Origin: Flavobacterium soyae
GTDB taxonomy: Bacteria; Bacteroidota; Bacteroidia; Flavobacteriales; Flavobacteriaceae
Reading direction: 5' to 3'
DNA length: 64,000 bases
NCBI RefSeq assembly: GCF_021245985.1
Contig: NZ_JAJQXA010000002.1
Location: forward strand, 164,668-228,667
Positions 8,606-15,716 of this stretch are shown here, one piece after another (the first letter of the stretch is position 1; the number at the start of each line of letters is the position of its first letter). The translations under genes and the position numbers were made by a program. The notes under the pieces are model-generated. The model ran no database searches. It was not told the origin of the DNA and saw nothing but the letters and a program-made list of their open reading frames with translations.

Positions 8606-9463
8606 TTAAAGAACCATTTTCTCAATTGGGCAAACTAAAATTCCTTCGGCCCCAACTTCTTTTAATTGATCGATTACGTCCCAAAAAGTGTCTTTGTCAA
8701 TTACAGAGTGTACACTGCTCCAGCCTTCCTGCGCTAATGGCAGAACGGTTAAACTTCTTAAAACCGGAAGAATTTTTCCAACTGCATCGATTTTCTCATT
8801 TGGAATGTTCATCAAGATGTATTTTGAATTTCTCGCTCTTAAAACCGATTGTATTCTGAATTTTAAAGTATCGATGTGTTTTTGAATTTCCGGTGAAACT
8901 TTTGGCGAAACAGCCAAAACTGCTTCACTTTTCAGGATCACTTCAACTTCTTTTAGATTGTTTTTGAATAAAGTGCTTCCGCTTGAAACGATATCTACAA
9001 TTGCATCGGCAAGACCAATGTTTGGTGCGATTTCTACAGAACCAGAAATTTGGTGAATATCTACTGTTAACCCGAAAGAATTGAAATATTCGTTAACTGT
9101 ATTTGGGTAAGATGTTGCAATCCTTAAACCTGCTAAATCCTGTATAGAATTGTATTCAAAGGTTTTAGGAACAGCAACAGAAACTTTGCATTTTGAGAAT
9201 CCTAATCGCTGTACAACTTCAATTTCTTTTCCTTTTTCTACTAAAAGATTGTCGCCAACGATGGCTAAATCTACTACTCCGTCAATCAAATACTGAGGAA
9301 TGTCAGAATTTCTTAGATACAAAACTTCAAGAGGAAAGTTTGAAGCTTCGGCTTTTAACTGATCGATTCCATTGTTGATTGAAATACCACAGTCTTTAAG
9401 GATTTGAATGCTGTCTTCGTTTAAACGACCAGATTTTTGAATTGCAATTTTTAAAGTACTCAT
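8606..9463 (-). CDS. hisG: ATP phosphoribosyltransferase (long form)
   Basis: Catalyses the first committed step, joining PRPP and ATP. At 285 residues it is the long HisG form with a C-terminal ACT-like regulatory domain, expected to be feedback-inhibited by histidine. Recognisable segments are KIAIQKSGRLNEDS at the N-terminus, DLAIVGDNLLVEKG, the PRPP-site stretch EIAPNIGLADAIVDIVSSGSTL and, in the regulatory domain, LPVLRSLTVLPLAQEGW. It is the first structural gene after the attenuator, starting 50 bases past the terminator hairpin, so both transcriptional attenuation and allosteric control act here. Confidence 0.96.
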   Translation of the reverse strand: MSTLKIAIQKSGRLNEDSIQILKDCGISINNGIDQLKAEASNFPLEVLYLRNSDIPQYLIDGVVDLAIVGDNLLVEKGKEIEVVQRLGFSKCKVSVAVPKTFEYNSIQDLAGLRIATSYPNTVNEYFNSFGLTVDIHQISGSVEIAPNIGLADAIVDIVSSGSTLFKNNLKEVEVILKSEAVLAVSPKVSPEIQKHIDTLKFRIQSVLRARNSKYILMNIPNEKIDAVGKILPVLRSLTVLPLAQEGWSSVHSVIDKDTFWDVIDQLKEVGAEGILVCPIEKMVL

Positions 9464-9488
9464 TTTTTAGTTTTTTTGCTGATTAATA

Positions 9489-9538
9489 GTTTGAGTACAA
9501 AGAATTGGAATTAAAAAACCCGCTTGATGTACTCAAAC
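9489..9538 (-). promoter_or_regulatory. Alternative 10-bp pairing spanning the his attenuator
   Basis: The segment 9489-9498 (GTTTGAGTAC on the plus strand) is a perfect 10-base complement of 9529-9538, which is the loop-side 5' arm of the terminator. In read-through RNA the terminator arm could instead pair with this downstream segment, just before hisG. Whether it matters in vivo is inference. Confidence 0.5.
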
Positions 9539-9545
9539 GGGTTTT
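9513..9545 (-). terminator. his operon attenuator terminator
   Basis: An intrinsic terminator on the minus strand between the leader peptide and hisG. The stem AAAACCCG/CGGGTTTT is extended by TTGA/TCAA around a five-base loop and is followed by a run of U. The leader segment 9582-9589 (RNA CUCAAGCG) can pair over 8 positions, one of them G-U, with 9532-9539 (RNA CGUUUGAG) in the 5' arm, which would prevent terminator formation. Confidence 0.9.
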
Positions 9546-9572
9546 AAAATATGATGATTTACATGCATACCA

Positions 9573-9632
9573 TTAACACATCGCTTGAGAGCAATAATGA
9601 AAATGATGATGATGTAATTGATTTGAAATCAT
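9573..9632 (-). CDS. hisL: his operon leader peptide (19 residues, five His)
   Basis: A short ORF encoding MISNQLHHHHFHYCSQAMC, with four consecutive His codons plus a fifth two codons later. It lies between the promoter and the attenuator terminator. Its 3' end overlaps the antiterminator strand (9582-9589). With charged tRNA-His the ribosome would reach the stop and cover that strand, letting the terminator form. When His is scarce it would stall upstream and free it, giving read-through into hisG. An upstream in-frame ATG would give 61 residues, but that start lies upstream of the predicted promoter, so the short form is preferred. Confidence 0.9.
   Translation of the reverse strand: MISNQLHHHHFHYCSQAMC
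9582..9589 (-). promoter_or_regulatory. his antiterminator strand
   Basis: RNA CUCAAGCG at the end of the leader ORF is complementary to CGUUUGAG at 9532-9539, the 5' arm of the attenuator (7 Watson-Crick pairs and one G-U). It is located where a ribosome at the leader stop codon would mask it, as expected of an antiterminator. Confidence 0.7.
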
Positions 9633-9667
9633 TGTTTGGTTTGTTTTATAATTCTTTGATTCGGTTG

Positions 9668-9699
9668 CAAATATACTAGTTAATTTCATAAAAAAGCAA
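9668..9699 (-). promoter_or_regulatory. Promoter of the his operon (TTG ... TATATTTG)
   Basis: On the minus strand, a -33 TTG (9697-9699) and a -7 box TATATTTG (9668-9675) separated by 21 bases match the Bacteroidota housekeeping promoter consensus TTG-N19-21-TAnnTTTG. It lies 35 bases upstream of the leader peptide start. Confidence 0.75.
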
Positions 9700-9767
9700 T
9701 TTTTAATATAACTTAACGATAGTTTATTGTTAAAAAAAATATAGAGAGCTGTTTTCATTGAAAATTT

Positions 9768-11174
9768 TCAATTTACGAAAACGTTTTCTAAATCCTTATT
9801 GAAAGCTAAAATTACTGTTGTCCCTACTCCTATCTGACTTTCGATTTTAAATTTAATATTAAGCAGTTCGGTAATTCTTTTTACAATTGACAAACCTAAA
9901 CCAACGCCTTTAATTTCAGGATGTTCGGTGTAATTAGATCTAAAAAAAGGATTAAATATTGTTTCTAAATCTTCTTTTGCAATACCTATTCCGCTATCTG
10001 AAATTTTGCAGATTATTTTATCGCCTTCTTTAAAAAGTAAAATCGAAACTTCTCCAGCAGAATTTGTATACTTAACAGCATTTGAAATAATATTTCTAAG
10101 AATGGTTATAATTAAAAAATTGTCTGACTGAATGTAAAAGTCTGTTCCGGCATCAAATTTCACATCGAGTTTTTTACCTTTTATTTTCTCTGAATTCAGG
10201 GTTAAAACATCTAAAATTATAGCATTTAAATAAACATTTTCTGCATTTATATGTTGTTTTTGGTTATCGAATCTGGCCATTGTCAGAAGCTGATCTACGA
10301 GCATATTTAAATGATCGACTTCGTTTATACAATAGTTTATTTTATCCTCGTATTCTTTATTATCTCTGGGTTTACGTATAAGTACTTCAAGTGTTCCTTT
10401 AATAACTGTGAGCGGTGTTCTTAGTTCATGTGAAGCATCTGAGGTGAATTGTTTTTCACGTTCAATGGCATCTTCAATTCGGTTTAATAAATTGTTGATG
10501 GTTTTTGAAAGCGTATACAACTCGTCTCGTGTTTTAGGCAGCGGAATACGCGCTTTCAGGTTATCTTTTGTAATAATTTTTGAAGTATTTATTATGGCGT
10601 TTATTGGCTTAATACTTCTGCCTGCAAAAAATCTGGCTAAAAAGAATAACAATATTAAAATCGCTAAAAAGGACAAAACCATGATATCAAACAAATTGTT
10701 TAATACCATTTTAGAATCGGCCAGCGACATTGCGATAATTATATAGCCAATTTTTTTATTCTGAATATTTAATTCAACCTGAATTTGTCGAATGGCGTGA
10801 TCTCCCATTTTGGTATCAAACAACTCGTAATTCCCAACAGAATCATGAAAATCAAGTGTTTGTGTTTTTAGATTAGGTGCTTTTTCAATGATTCCTTTAT
10901 TCAAATCTAAAAATTCAACAAATACAGGATTTACATCAACAGTATTGTGTTCACGCTCTTCCCATTCTTCTTCATCAATAAGGATTACTTTGCCATTTTC
11001 AACTTTAATCTCTTTTAAATGGTTCTGAATTTCGACTTTAATATTTTCGTCAATGTGGCTGTAAACGGTATGTTTTACAATAGAATATATAACCGAAAAA
11101 ACTACTAAAATCAATAAACCCGTGGTTATAATATAGTTTAAGGCAATTCTGTTTTTAAAGGAAAGCTGGTTCAT
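9768..11174 (-). CDS. Two-component sensor histidine kinase
   Basis: A membrane sensor that autophosphorylates and passes phosphate to the adjacent response regulator. Two transmembrane helices (about 12-34 and 162-184) enclose a 125-residue extracytoplasmic sensor domain rich in acidic residues (DEEEWEEREH near 68-76). Then come a HAMP linker, HisKA with the phosphoacceptor H249 in SHELRTP, and HATPase_c with NAVKY, SDSGIGI and GVGLGLSIV. The acidic patch could bind cations, which is inference. The start codon abuts the regulator stop codon with no gap, so the pair is co-transcribed. Confidence 0.92.
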   Translation of the reverse strand: MNQLSFKNRIALNYIITTGLLILVVFSVIYSIVKHTVYSHIDENIKVEIQNHLKEIKVENGKVILIDEEEWEEREHNTVDVNPVFVEFLDLNKGIIEKAPNLKTQTLDFHDSVGNYELFDTKMGDHAIRQIQVELNIQNKKIGYIIIAMSLADSKMVLNNLFDIMVLSFLAILILLFFLARFFAGRSIKPINAIINTSKIITKDNLKARIPLPKTRDELYTLSKTINNLLNRIEDAIEREKQFTSDASHELRTPLTVIKGTLEVLIRKPRDNKEYEDKINYCINEVDHLNMLVDQLLTMARFDNQKQHINAENVYLNAIILDVLTLNSEKIKGKKLDVKFDAGTDFYIQSDNFLIITILRNIISNAVKYTNSAGEVSILLFKEGDKIICKISDSGIGIAKEDLETIFNPFFRSNYTEHPEIKGVGLGLSIVKRITELLNIKFKIESQIGVGTTVILAFNKDLENVFVN

Positions 11175-11840
11175 TTATAAGTCATTAGCAATATAACCTA
11201 CACTTCGGATGGTTTTAATATAGTCTTCTTCAATTTTTAATTTGAGCTTTTTACGAATAGCATTCATAAAAACATCAATTACGCCTGTATCGTATTCAAA
11301 GTTAATATCCCAGACGTCTTTTAAAATCTGATTTCGTGTACATACTTTTCCTTTATTTTGTATTAGATAGGTCAACAATTCAAATTCTCTTTGTGTCAAG
11401 GCTATTTCTTCATCATTTTTTAAAACTATATGTTTAGAAAGGTCAATTTTAATAGTCCCCAATGAAAGGGCTTCGCTTCCGCCCTTGTTTCTAAAATGAA
11501 TTTTAATTCTTTCAACCAATTCTTCAAAACTAAAAGGCTTTTTAATATAATCATTTGCACCTGCCTTCAGGCCTTCTATAGTTTCCCGAACTGTATCTTT
11601 TGCTGTTAAAAAAATTATTGGTGTTTTTTGATCCTTGATCCTGATTGCTTTGCATAAGTCTAAACCATTGATTTTAGGAATCATCCAATCAAGCAAAATC
11701 AAATCAAATTTATGATTCTGAGTTAGTTCAAAAGCTTTTGAACCATCATTTGCGGTTGTAATTTTATACCCTTCTTCCCGCAGTCCCTGTTCTAAAAACT
11801 GAACGATTCCTAACTCGTCTTCAACAATTAAAATATGCAT
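11175..11840 (-). CDS. OmpR/PhoB-family response regulator
   Basis: A DNA-binding regulator with an N-terminal receiver domain (phosphoacceptor D51 in LLDWMIP, acidic pocket E7/D8, K101 in KKPF) and a C-terminal winged helix (about 125-221; LTQREFELL, then VIDVFMNAIRKKL, ending TIRSVGYIA). Partner of the kinase that follows it immediately. It is divergent from the LtaS-like gene. The shared upstream region holds direct repeats at an 11-bp period, the arrangement OmpR-family dimers bind, so autoregulation and control of the neighbour are likely. Confidence 0.94.
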   Translation of the reverse strand: MHILIVEDELGIVQFLEQGLREEGYKITTANDGSKAFELTQNHKFDLILLDWMIPKINGLDLCKAIRIKDQKTPIIFLTAKDTVRETIEGLKAGANDYIKKPFSFEELVERIKIHFRNKGGSEALSLGTIKIDLSKHIVLKNDEEIALTQREFELLTYLIQNKGKVCTRNQILKDVWDINFEYDTGVIDVFMNAIRKKLKLKIEEDYIKTIRSVGYIANDL

Positions 11841-11882
11841 ATGGTATTATTTTGATACAACATTAATGTCTCTTTTATATTT

Positions 11883-11890
11883 CAAAGATA
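11883..11890 (-). promoter_or_regulatory. -7 promoter box of the two-component operon
   Basis: TATCTTTG on the minus strand matches TAnnTTTG, 43 bases upstream of the regulator start. No TTG at the usual distance upstream is seen, so the assignment is tentative. Confidence 0.45.
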
Positions 11891-11947
11891 TAGCTTTTAA
11901 AGCTTAGAAACCACTAAAAATCACAACAATAAGTTAAAAAAATTAAC

Positions 11948-11975
11948 CTTAAGCAAACATTAAGTATAGACTAAG
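11948..11975. promoter_or_regulatory. Putative response-regulator operator (three 11-bp-spaced repeats)
   Basis: CTTAAG (11948), ATTAAG (11959) and ACTAAG (11970) are in exact 11-bp register between the response regulator and the LtaS-like gene. The first two with their 5-base spacer fit the PmrA box pattern HTTAAD-N5-HTTAAD known from Enterobacteria; the third has one deviation. An 11-bp direct repeat is the usual footprint of tandem OmpR-family dimers. Binding by the neighbouring regulator is inference. Confidence 0.55.
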
Positions 11976-12018
11976 TAAGGTAAAAGCGTAACTTCATCTA
12001 TTGTTAATTAATCGAAAT

Positions 12019-12026
12019 TAATTTTG
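12019..12026 (+). promoter_or_regulatory. -7 promoter box of the LtaS-like gene
   Basis: TAATTTTG matches TAnnTTTG and lies 16 bases upstream of the start codon, downstream of the repeated operator-like sites at 11948-11975. That would place the sites at an activator-like position. A TTG lies 15 bases upstream of the box, which is shorter than usual spacing. Confidence 0.45.
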
Positions 12027-12042
12027 CAGAAAATAAAATACC

Positions 12043-14133
12043 ATGACTTCCTGCAAAAAAATTTCTCCGTTTTATAATCTGGCCATTTTCTATTTTTCTG
12101 TAAGTTTTATATTGAGAATTGTATTGATTTTTCATCCAATAACGCAAAGCTCATTTAATTTTTTAGAAAGTTTGAAAATTTTTGGTTTAGGATTAATTTC
12201 AGATTGTTTTGTTTTCCTGATTGCAGGTGTTTTTCTATGGCTGTATCTCATTTTCCTTTCAGAATCCAAATATAGTAAACCTTACGGTTATATTATTTTA
12301 GGATTGTTAACTGCGTTATTTCTCTATGCGGCTTCAGGAAAAAGCATTTTTGATGAATACGGAGGTGCTTTACCCAGAATTGTTTTGGTTTTTATAGGTT
12401 TAAAAACAATTTTATTTACAATTTTTCTTTTACTGCCAAAATACAGAGCGAGACTTAGATTTTGGCTCTTTTCATTTGTCGTTTTTCTATATGTTTTACT
12501 AATTCTGCAAAACGGATTAAGTGAATATTTCTTTTGGAATGAATTTGGCGTAAAATATAATTTCATTGCTGTTAATTACCTGATTTACACCAATGAAGTT
12601 ATTGGAAATATTATGCAGTCTTATCCTGTAATTCCTTTATTTTCGGCTTTATTTCTAATAAGCGGTATTGTTACTTATTTTATTGTAAAAAATTCTAAGG
12701 ATTACATTAATGAGATTCCGACTTTTACTGAAAAAGTAAAAATTTCTGCAGTTTACTGGCTCTTATTTGCTATTTCGCTTTTTGCGATTCCTGCTTTGGC
12801 AAAGACCGAAAACTCTAAAAATGTATTTGTAAACGAATTGCAGTCTAATGGGTTGTATAAGTTCTATTTAGCTTTTCAAAACAATAAGTTAGATTATTTT
12901 AAATTTTATAAAACACTGTCTAACCAGGAAGCTTTTAGTATTTTGAAAAAACAACTTCCAACTATTACCGGAGAAAATACAATTCAAAAAATATCCAGTG
13001 ATTCTCTGGAGAGTCATAAAAATGTGGTTTTAATTACGATTGAAAGCCTAAGTGCCGATTTTATGAAAACTTATGGTAATCATGGAAATATAACACCGTT
13101 TTTAGACAGTTTGTCTCAAAAAAGCCTGCAGTTTACCAATTTGTATGCTGCCGGAAACCGAACTGTCCGCGGACTTGAAGCTGTTACCTTATGTCTTCCG
13201 CCAACTGCAGGAGAAAGTGTTGTAAAACGAGAAGACAATAAAAATAAATTTTCTACCGGAGCTATATTCAAACAAAAGGGATACAATGTAAAATTCATGT
13301 ACGGCGGAGATGCTTTTTTTGATAATATGCAGGATTTCTATTCTGGTAATGGTTATCAAATTGTAGATAAATCTAGTTTTTCTCCAGAAGAAATAACATT
13401 TTCAAACGTTTGGGGTGTCTGCGATGAGGATATGTACAACAAAGCAATTAAAATTATGAATACTGAAGCAAGGCAGAACAAACCTTTCTTTAATCATATT
13501 ATGACTGTAAGTAATCATAGGCCTTTTACGTACCCAAATAATAAAATTGATATTCCAGGCGATATTAAATCTCGTGACGGCGGTGTAAAATATACTGATT
13601 ATGCTCTCAAAAAATTCTTTGATATGGCCCGAAAACAGCCTTGGTTCAACAATACAGTTTTTGTTATTGTAGCCGATCATTGTGCTTCGAGTGCAGGAAA
13701 AACAGAACTTCCGCTTGAAAAATACAGAATTCCGGCTTTTATTTATATGCCGAATGAAAAACCTGAAAAATGCAGTAAATTAATGTCGCAAATTGATCTT
13801 ATGCCAACACTTTTTGGATTATTGCATTTTGATTATGACAGTAAATTTTTCGGACAGGATGTTTTAAAACCTTCCTATAAACCAAGGGCTTTTATTGCTA
13901 CTTATCAGGATTTGGGTTTGATAAAGGATAATGTTTTAACTATTTTATCGCCTAAACAAGAGGTAAAACAATTTGCATTAAAATTAGATCCAAAAGATAG
14001 TGTTTCATCTGAATTTCAAATTGAGTATGATGAAACACCGCTAAAAAAGTACAAAATGGATTTGGTTAATGAAACGATTTCTTATTATCAATCTGCTTCG
14101 TTTTTGTTGAAGGAGAAGAAATACCAGAGATAA
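12043..14133 (+). CDS. LtaS/EptA-superfamily sulfatase-fold membrane phosphotransferase
   Basis: An inner-membrane enzyme with about five transmembrane helices in residues 10-250 and a periplasmic alkaline-phosphatase/sulfatase-fold domain from about 325. Active-site residues of the LtaS group are visible: E334 (TIESLSADF), nucleophile T374 (GNRTVRG), H492 (SNHRPF), and D545-H546 (VADHCASS). Relatives transfer glycerol phosphate to lipoteichoic acid or phosphoethanolamine to lipid A or glycans. A Gram-negative host has no lipoteichoic acid, so an envelope-lipid or glycan modification is more likely (inference). It is divergent from the two-component system and may be its target. Length is 696 residues. 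Confidence 0.85.
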   Translation: MTSCKKISPFYNLAIFYFSVSFILRIVLIFHPITQSSFNFLESLKIFGLGLISDCFVFLIAGVFLWLYLIFLSESKYSKPYGYIILGLLTALFLYAASGKSIFDEYGGALPRIVLVFIGLKTILFTIFLLLPKYRARLRFWLFSFVVFLYVLLILQNGLSEYFFWNEFGVKYNFIAVNYLIYTNEVIGNIMQSYPVIPLFSALFLISGIVTYFIVKNSKDYINEIPTFTEKVKISAVYWLLFAISLFAIPALAKTENSKNVFVNELQSNGLYKFYLAFQNNKLDYFKFYKTLSNQEAFSILKKQLPTITGENTIQKISSDSLESHKNVVLITIESLSADFMKTYGNHGNITPFLDSLSQKSLQFTNLYAAGNRTVRGLEAVTLCLPPTAGESVVKREDNKNKFSTGAIFKQKGYNVKFMYGGDAFFDNMQDFYSGNGYQIVDKSSFSPEEITFSNVWGVCDEDMYNKAIKIMNTEARQNKPFFNHIMTVSNHRPFTYPNNKIDIPGDIKSRDGGVKYTDYALKKFFDMARKQPWFNNTVFVIVADHCASSAGKTELPLEKYRIPAFIYMPNEKPEKCSKLMSQIDLMPTLFGLLHFDYDSKFFGQDVLKPSYKPRAFIATYQDLGLIKDNVLTILSPKQEVKQFALKLDPKDSVSSEFQIEYDETPLKKYKMDLVNETISYYQSASFLLKEKKYQR

Positions 14134-14247
14134 AGTTTTTAAATCTCAATTTTTTAAATTCCAAATTCCAATTTAAAAATTGCAGTTAATGGCACACAGA
14201 TTTGGCGAATTTAAACAGGTTTTTATATTCGGCGTGAAATACTGGAC

Positions 14248-14356
14248 GTAGACGCACTGCTGTGCGTCTCTACATGAATCGCGTTGTGTATTAAAATATA
14301 CTAACATGGATTAATCGACATCAATTAATCGTAGAGACGCGCAGCAGTGCGTCTAC
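14248..14356. repeat. Family 2 REP pair (BIME-like) between convergent genes
   Basis: Two 26-bp imperfect palindromes, 14248-14273 (GTAGACGCACTGCTGTGCGT core) and 14331-14356 (its inverted form), are separated by 57 bases. The same REP word occurs four times inside the RAYT gene (62857-63130). Paired inverted REPs are typical substrates of RAYT enzymes. The surrounding 410-base gap (14134-14543) holds otherwise only short spacer repeats and a terminator, with no supported gene. Confidence 0.88.
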
Positions 14357-14452
14357 ACAATCTAAATCTACAATCTATAATCTGAGTCAAAATTTAATTC
14401 CAAAACTTGATTAACCGCAAAGAGCGCAAAGGTTTACGCAGGGCTCACAAAG

Positions 14453-14489
14453 AAAAAGCCTCAAATTCTAAATGAATTTAAGGCTTTTT
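14453..14489. terminator. Bidirectional intrinsic terminator
   Basis: Stem AAAAAGCCT/AGGCTTTTT, extended after one mismatch by AAATTC/GAATTT around a five-base loop. It has A/T runs on both sides and lies between the convergent LtaS-like and S1/P1-like genes. Confidence 0.75.
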
Positions 14490-14543
14490 AAAATATAATT
14501 TTCAAATCTGAAAACTGAAAACCGAGACCGGAAACTCTCTTAT

Positions 14544-15542
14544 TTAATCATTCTGATTCTTCATTCCAAATAAATCTCCTTTTTGAAACAATTTCAAATC
14601 ATCTTTTAAAGCCTGGTTATTTCTTTGTGTAACCTCTGGTGAATCTAAATCGCTTAGATCTGGTTTTCCGGCATTTACCCATGCTGTGTACCAAAAACTT
14701 GCAGTTGCAGTAATGGCTTTTTTCATTTGGTTTTCCACCATTCCGTTTAGCTGATCATTTAGTTTCTTTGCATATTCATCAGAGAAAATTGGAGTATTGT
14801 ATTTGCTTTTTATCACTTTTCCATCTACATCCATTTTAAAAACTTGATTCTCAGGAGTTGAAGTTCTTAATTTTTTATCGATGTCTAATAATGGCTGCGC
14901 TAAACTGTGAGTATCATTTATCATATCCCAGATTGCTTTATGAACATCTGTATAATATTGTGCCTGAGGAACATTTAATTTATAATTTTTAGCAAATAAT
15001 TCAGGAAGTCTGCTTTCCCAAAGAGAATGAATCCCTTTTTGGTCGCTCAATTGCCCGTCGTGATTTGCAGAAGTATGTAACGGCATATGTGCATCACCAA
15101 TATAATGACCTAAATCTGCAGCAAGAAATAAAATTTCTGCTCTGTTTTTATCTTTAAAAGCTTTGGTTAATTTCACCATCATATCTTCAATATACCAAGG
15201 TAAAATTCCGTTATCATTTAGAAATTTAGCGTCGTATTTTTTCTTTGCGGCTTCCATTGTCTGCGGAATACTGTCAGCAGAACCAAAGTTTTCCATATCG
15301 AAATAATGTCTTGGATTTTCATCTTTGTAATTTAAAGCATACTTACGAATATCCGGAACAGAAGCTTCCTGAGTAATAAAATCAATGTGGTTGTAAAAGA
15401 AAACCTGAAGTTGCTGTGGCAAAGCCATTACAGCAGCTTTATTAATTCTTTCATGCCCTACAATTCCCCATGATAAAGTAAAAAAACCAATAACTAATGC
15501 AAATAAGGCAATTAATTTTGGTCTCATTTTGAAGTTTTTCAT
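14544..15542 (-). CDS. Secreted S1/P1 nuclease-like zinc hydrolase
   Basis: A 332-residue exported protein of the S1/P1 nuclease and zinc-phospholipase C superfamily. The signal peptide ends near residue 24. The mature protein begins with W25, whose N-terminus is a zinc ligand in this family, followed by G-x-x-GHERINKAA (H30). Further ligand motifs are DLGHYIGDAHMPLHTS and GIHSLWES. The family cleaves single-stranded nucleic acids or phosphate esters; substrate cannot be read from sequence. It is monocistronic, convergent with the LtaS-like gene, and has a -7 box just upstream. Confidence 0.88.
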   Translation of the reverse strand: MKNFKMRPKLIALFALVIGFFTLSWGIVGHERINKAAVMALPQQLQVFFYNHIDFITQEASVPDIRKYALNYKDENPRHYFDMENFGSADSIPQTMEAAKKKYDAKFLNDNGILPWYIEDMMVKLTKAFKDKNRAEILFLAADLGHYIGDAHMPLHTSANHDGQLSDQKGIHSLWESRLPELFAKNYKLNVPQAQYYTDVHKAIWDMINDTHSLAQPLLDIDKKLRTSTPENQVFKMDVDGKVIKSKYNTPIFSDEYAKKLNDQLNGMVENQMKKAITATASFWYTAWVNAGKPDLSDLDSPEVTQRNNQALKDDLKLFQKGDLFGMKNQND

Positions 15543-15564
15543 TTTGTTTTTGTTATTTGAAATG

Positions 15565-15572
15565 CAAATTTA
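15565..15572 (-). promoter_or_regulatory. -7 promoter box of the S1/P1 nuclease-like gene
   Basis: TAAATTTG on the minus strand matches TAnnTTTG, 22 bases upstream of the start codon. A clear -33 TTG is not seen. Confidence 0.45.
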
Positions 15573-15716
15573 CCTTATTTGCAGATAATTTAAAAGATTA
15601 CCTTTCAAGATTATGTTAATTTTATTTTTTGGAATTTTTGAACCATATAAGTAATATTAGTTTAACCCTTAATTATTTTTCTTTGTAAGTTTGTTTTAGA
15701 ATTAAGTTTTATAAAT

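Noticed and set aside
9573..9758. A 61-residue reading of the his leader ORF
   Set aside because: The upstream start lies before the predicted promoter box (9668-9675) and could not be in the transcript; only the final 19 codons are kept.
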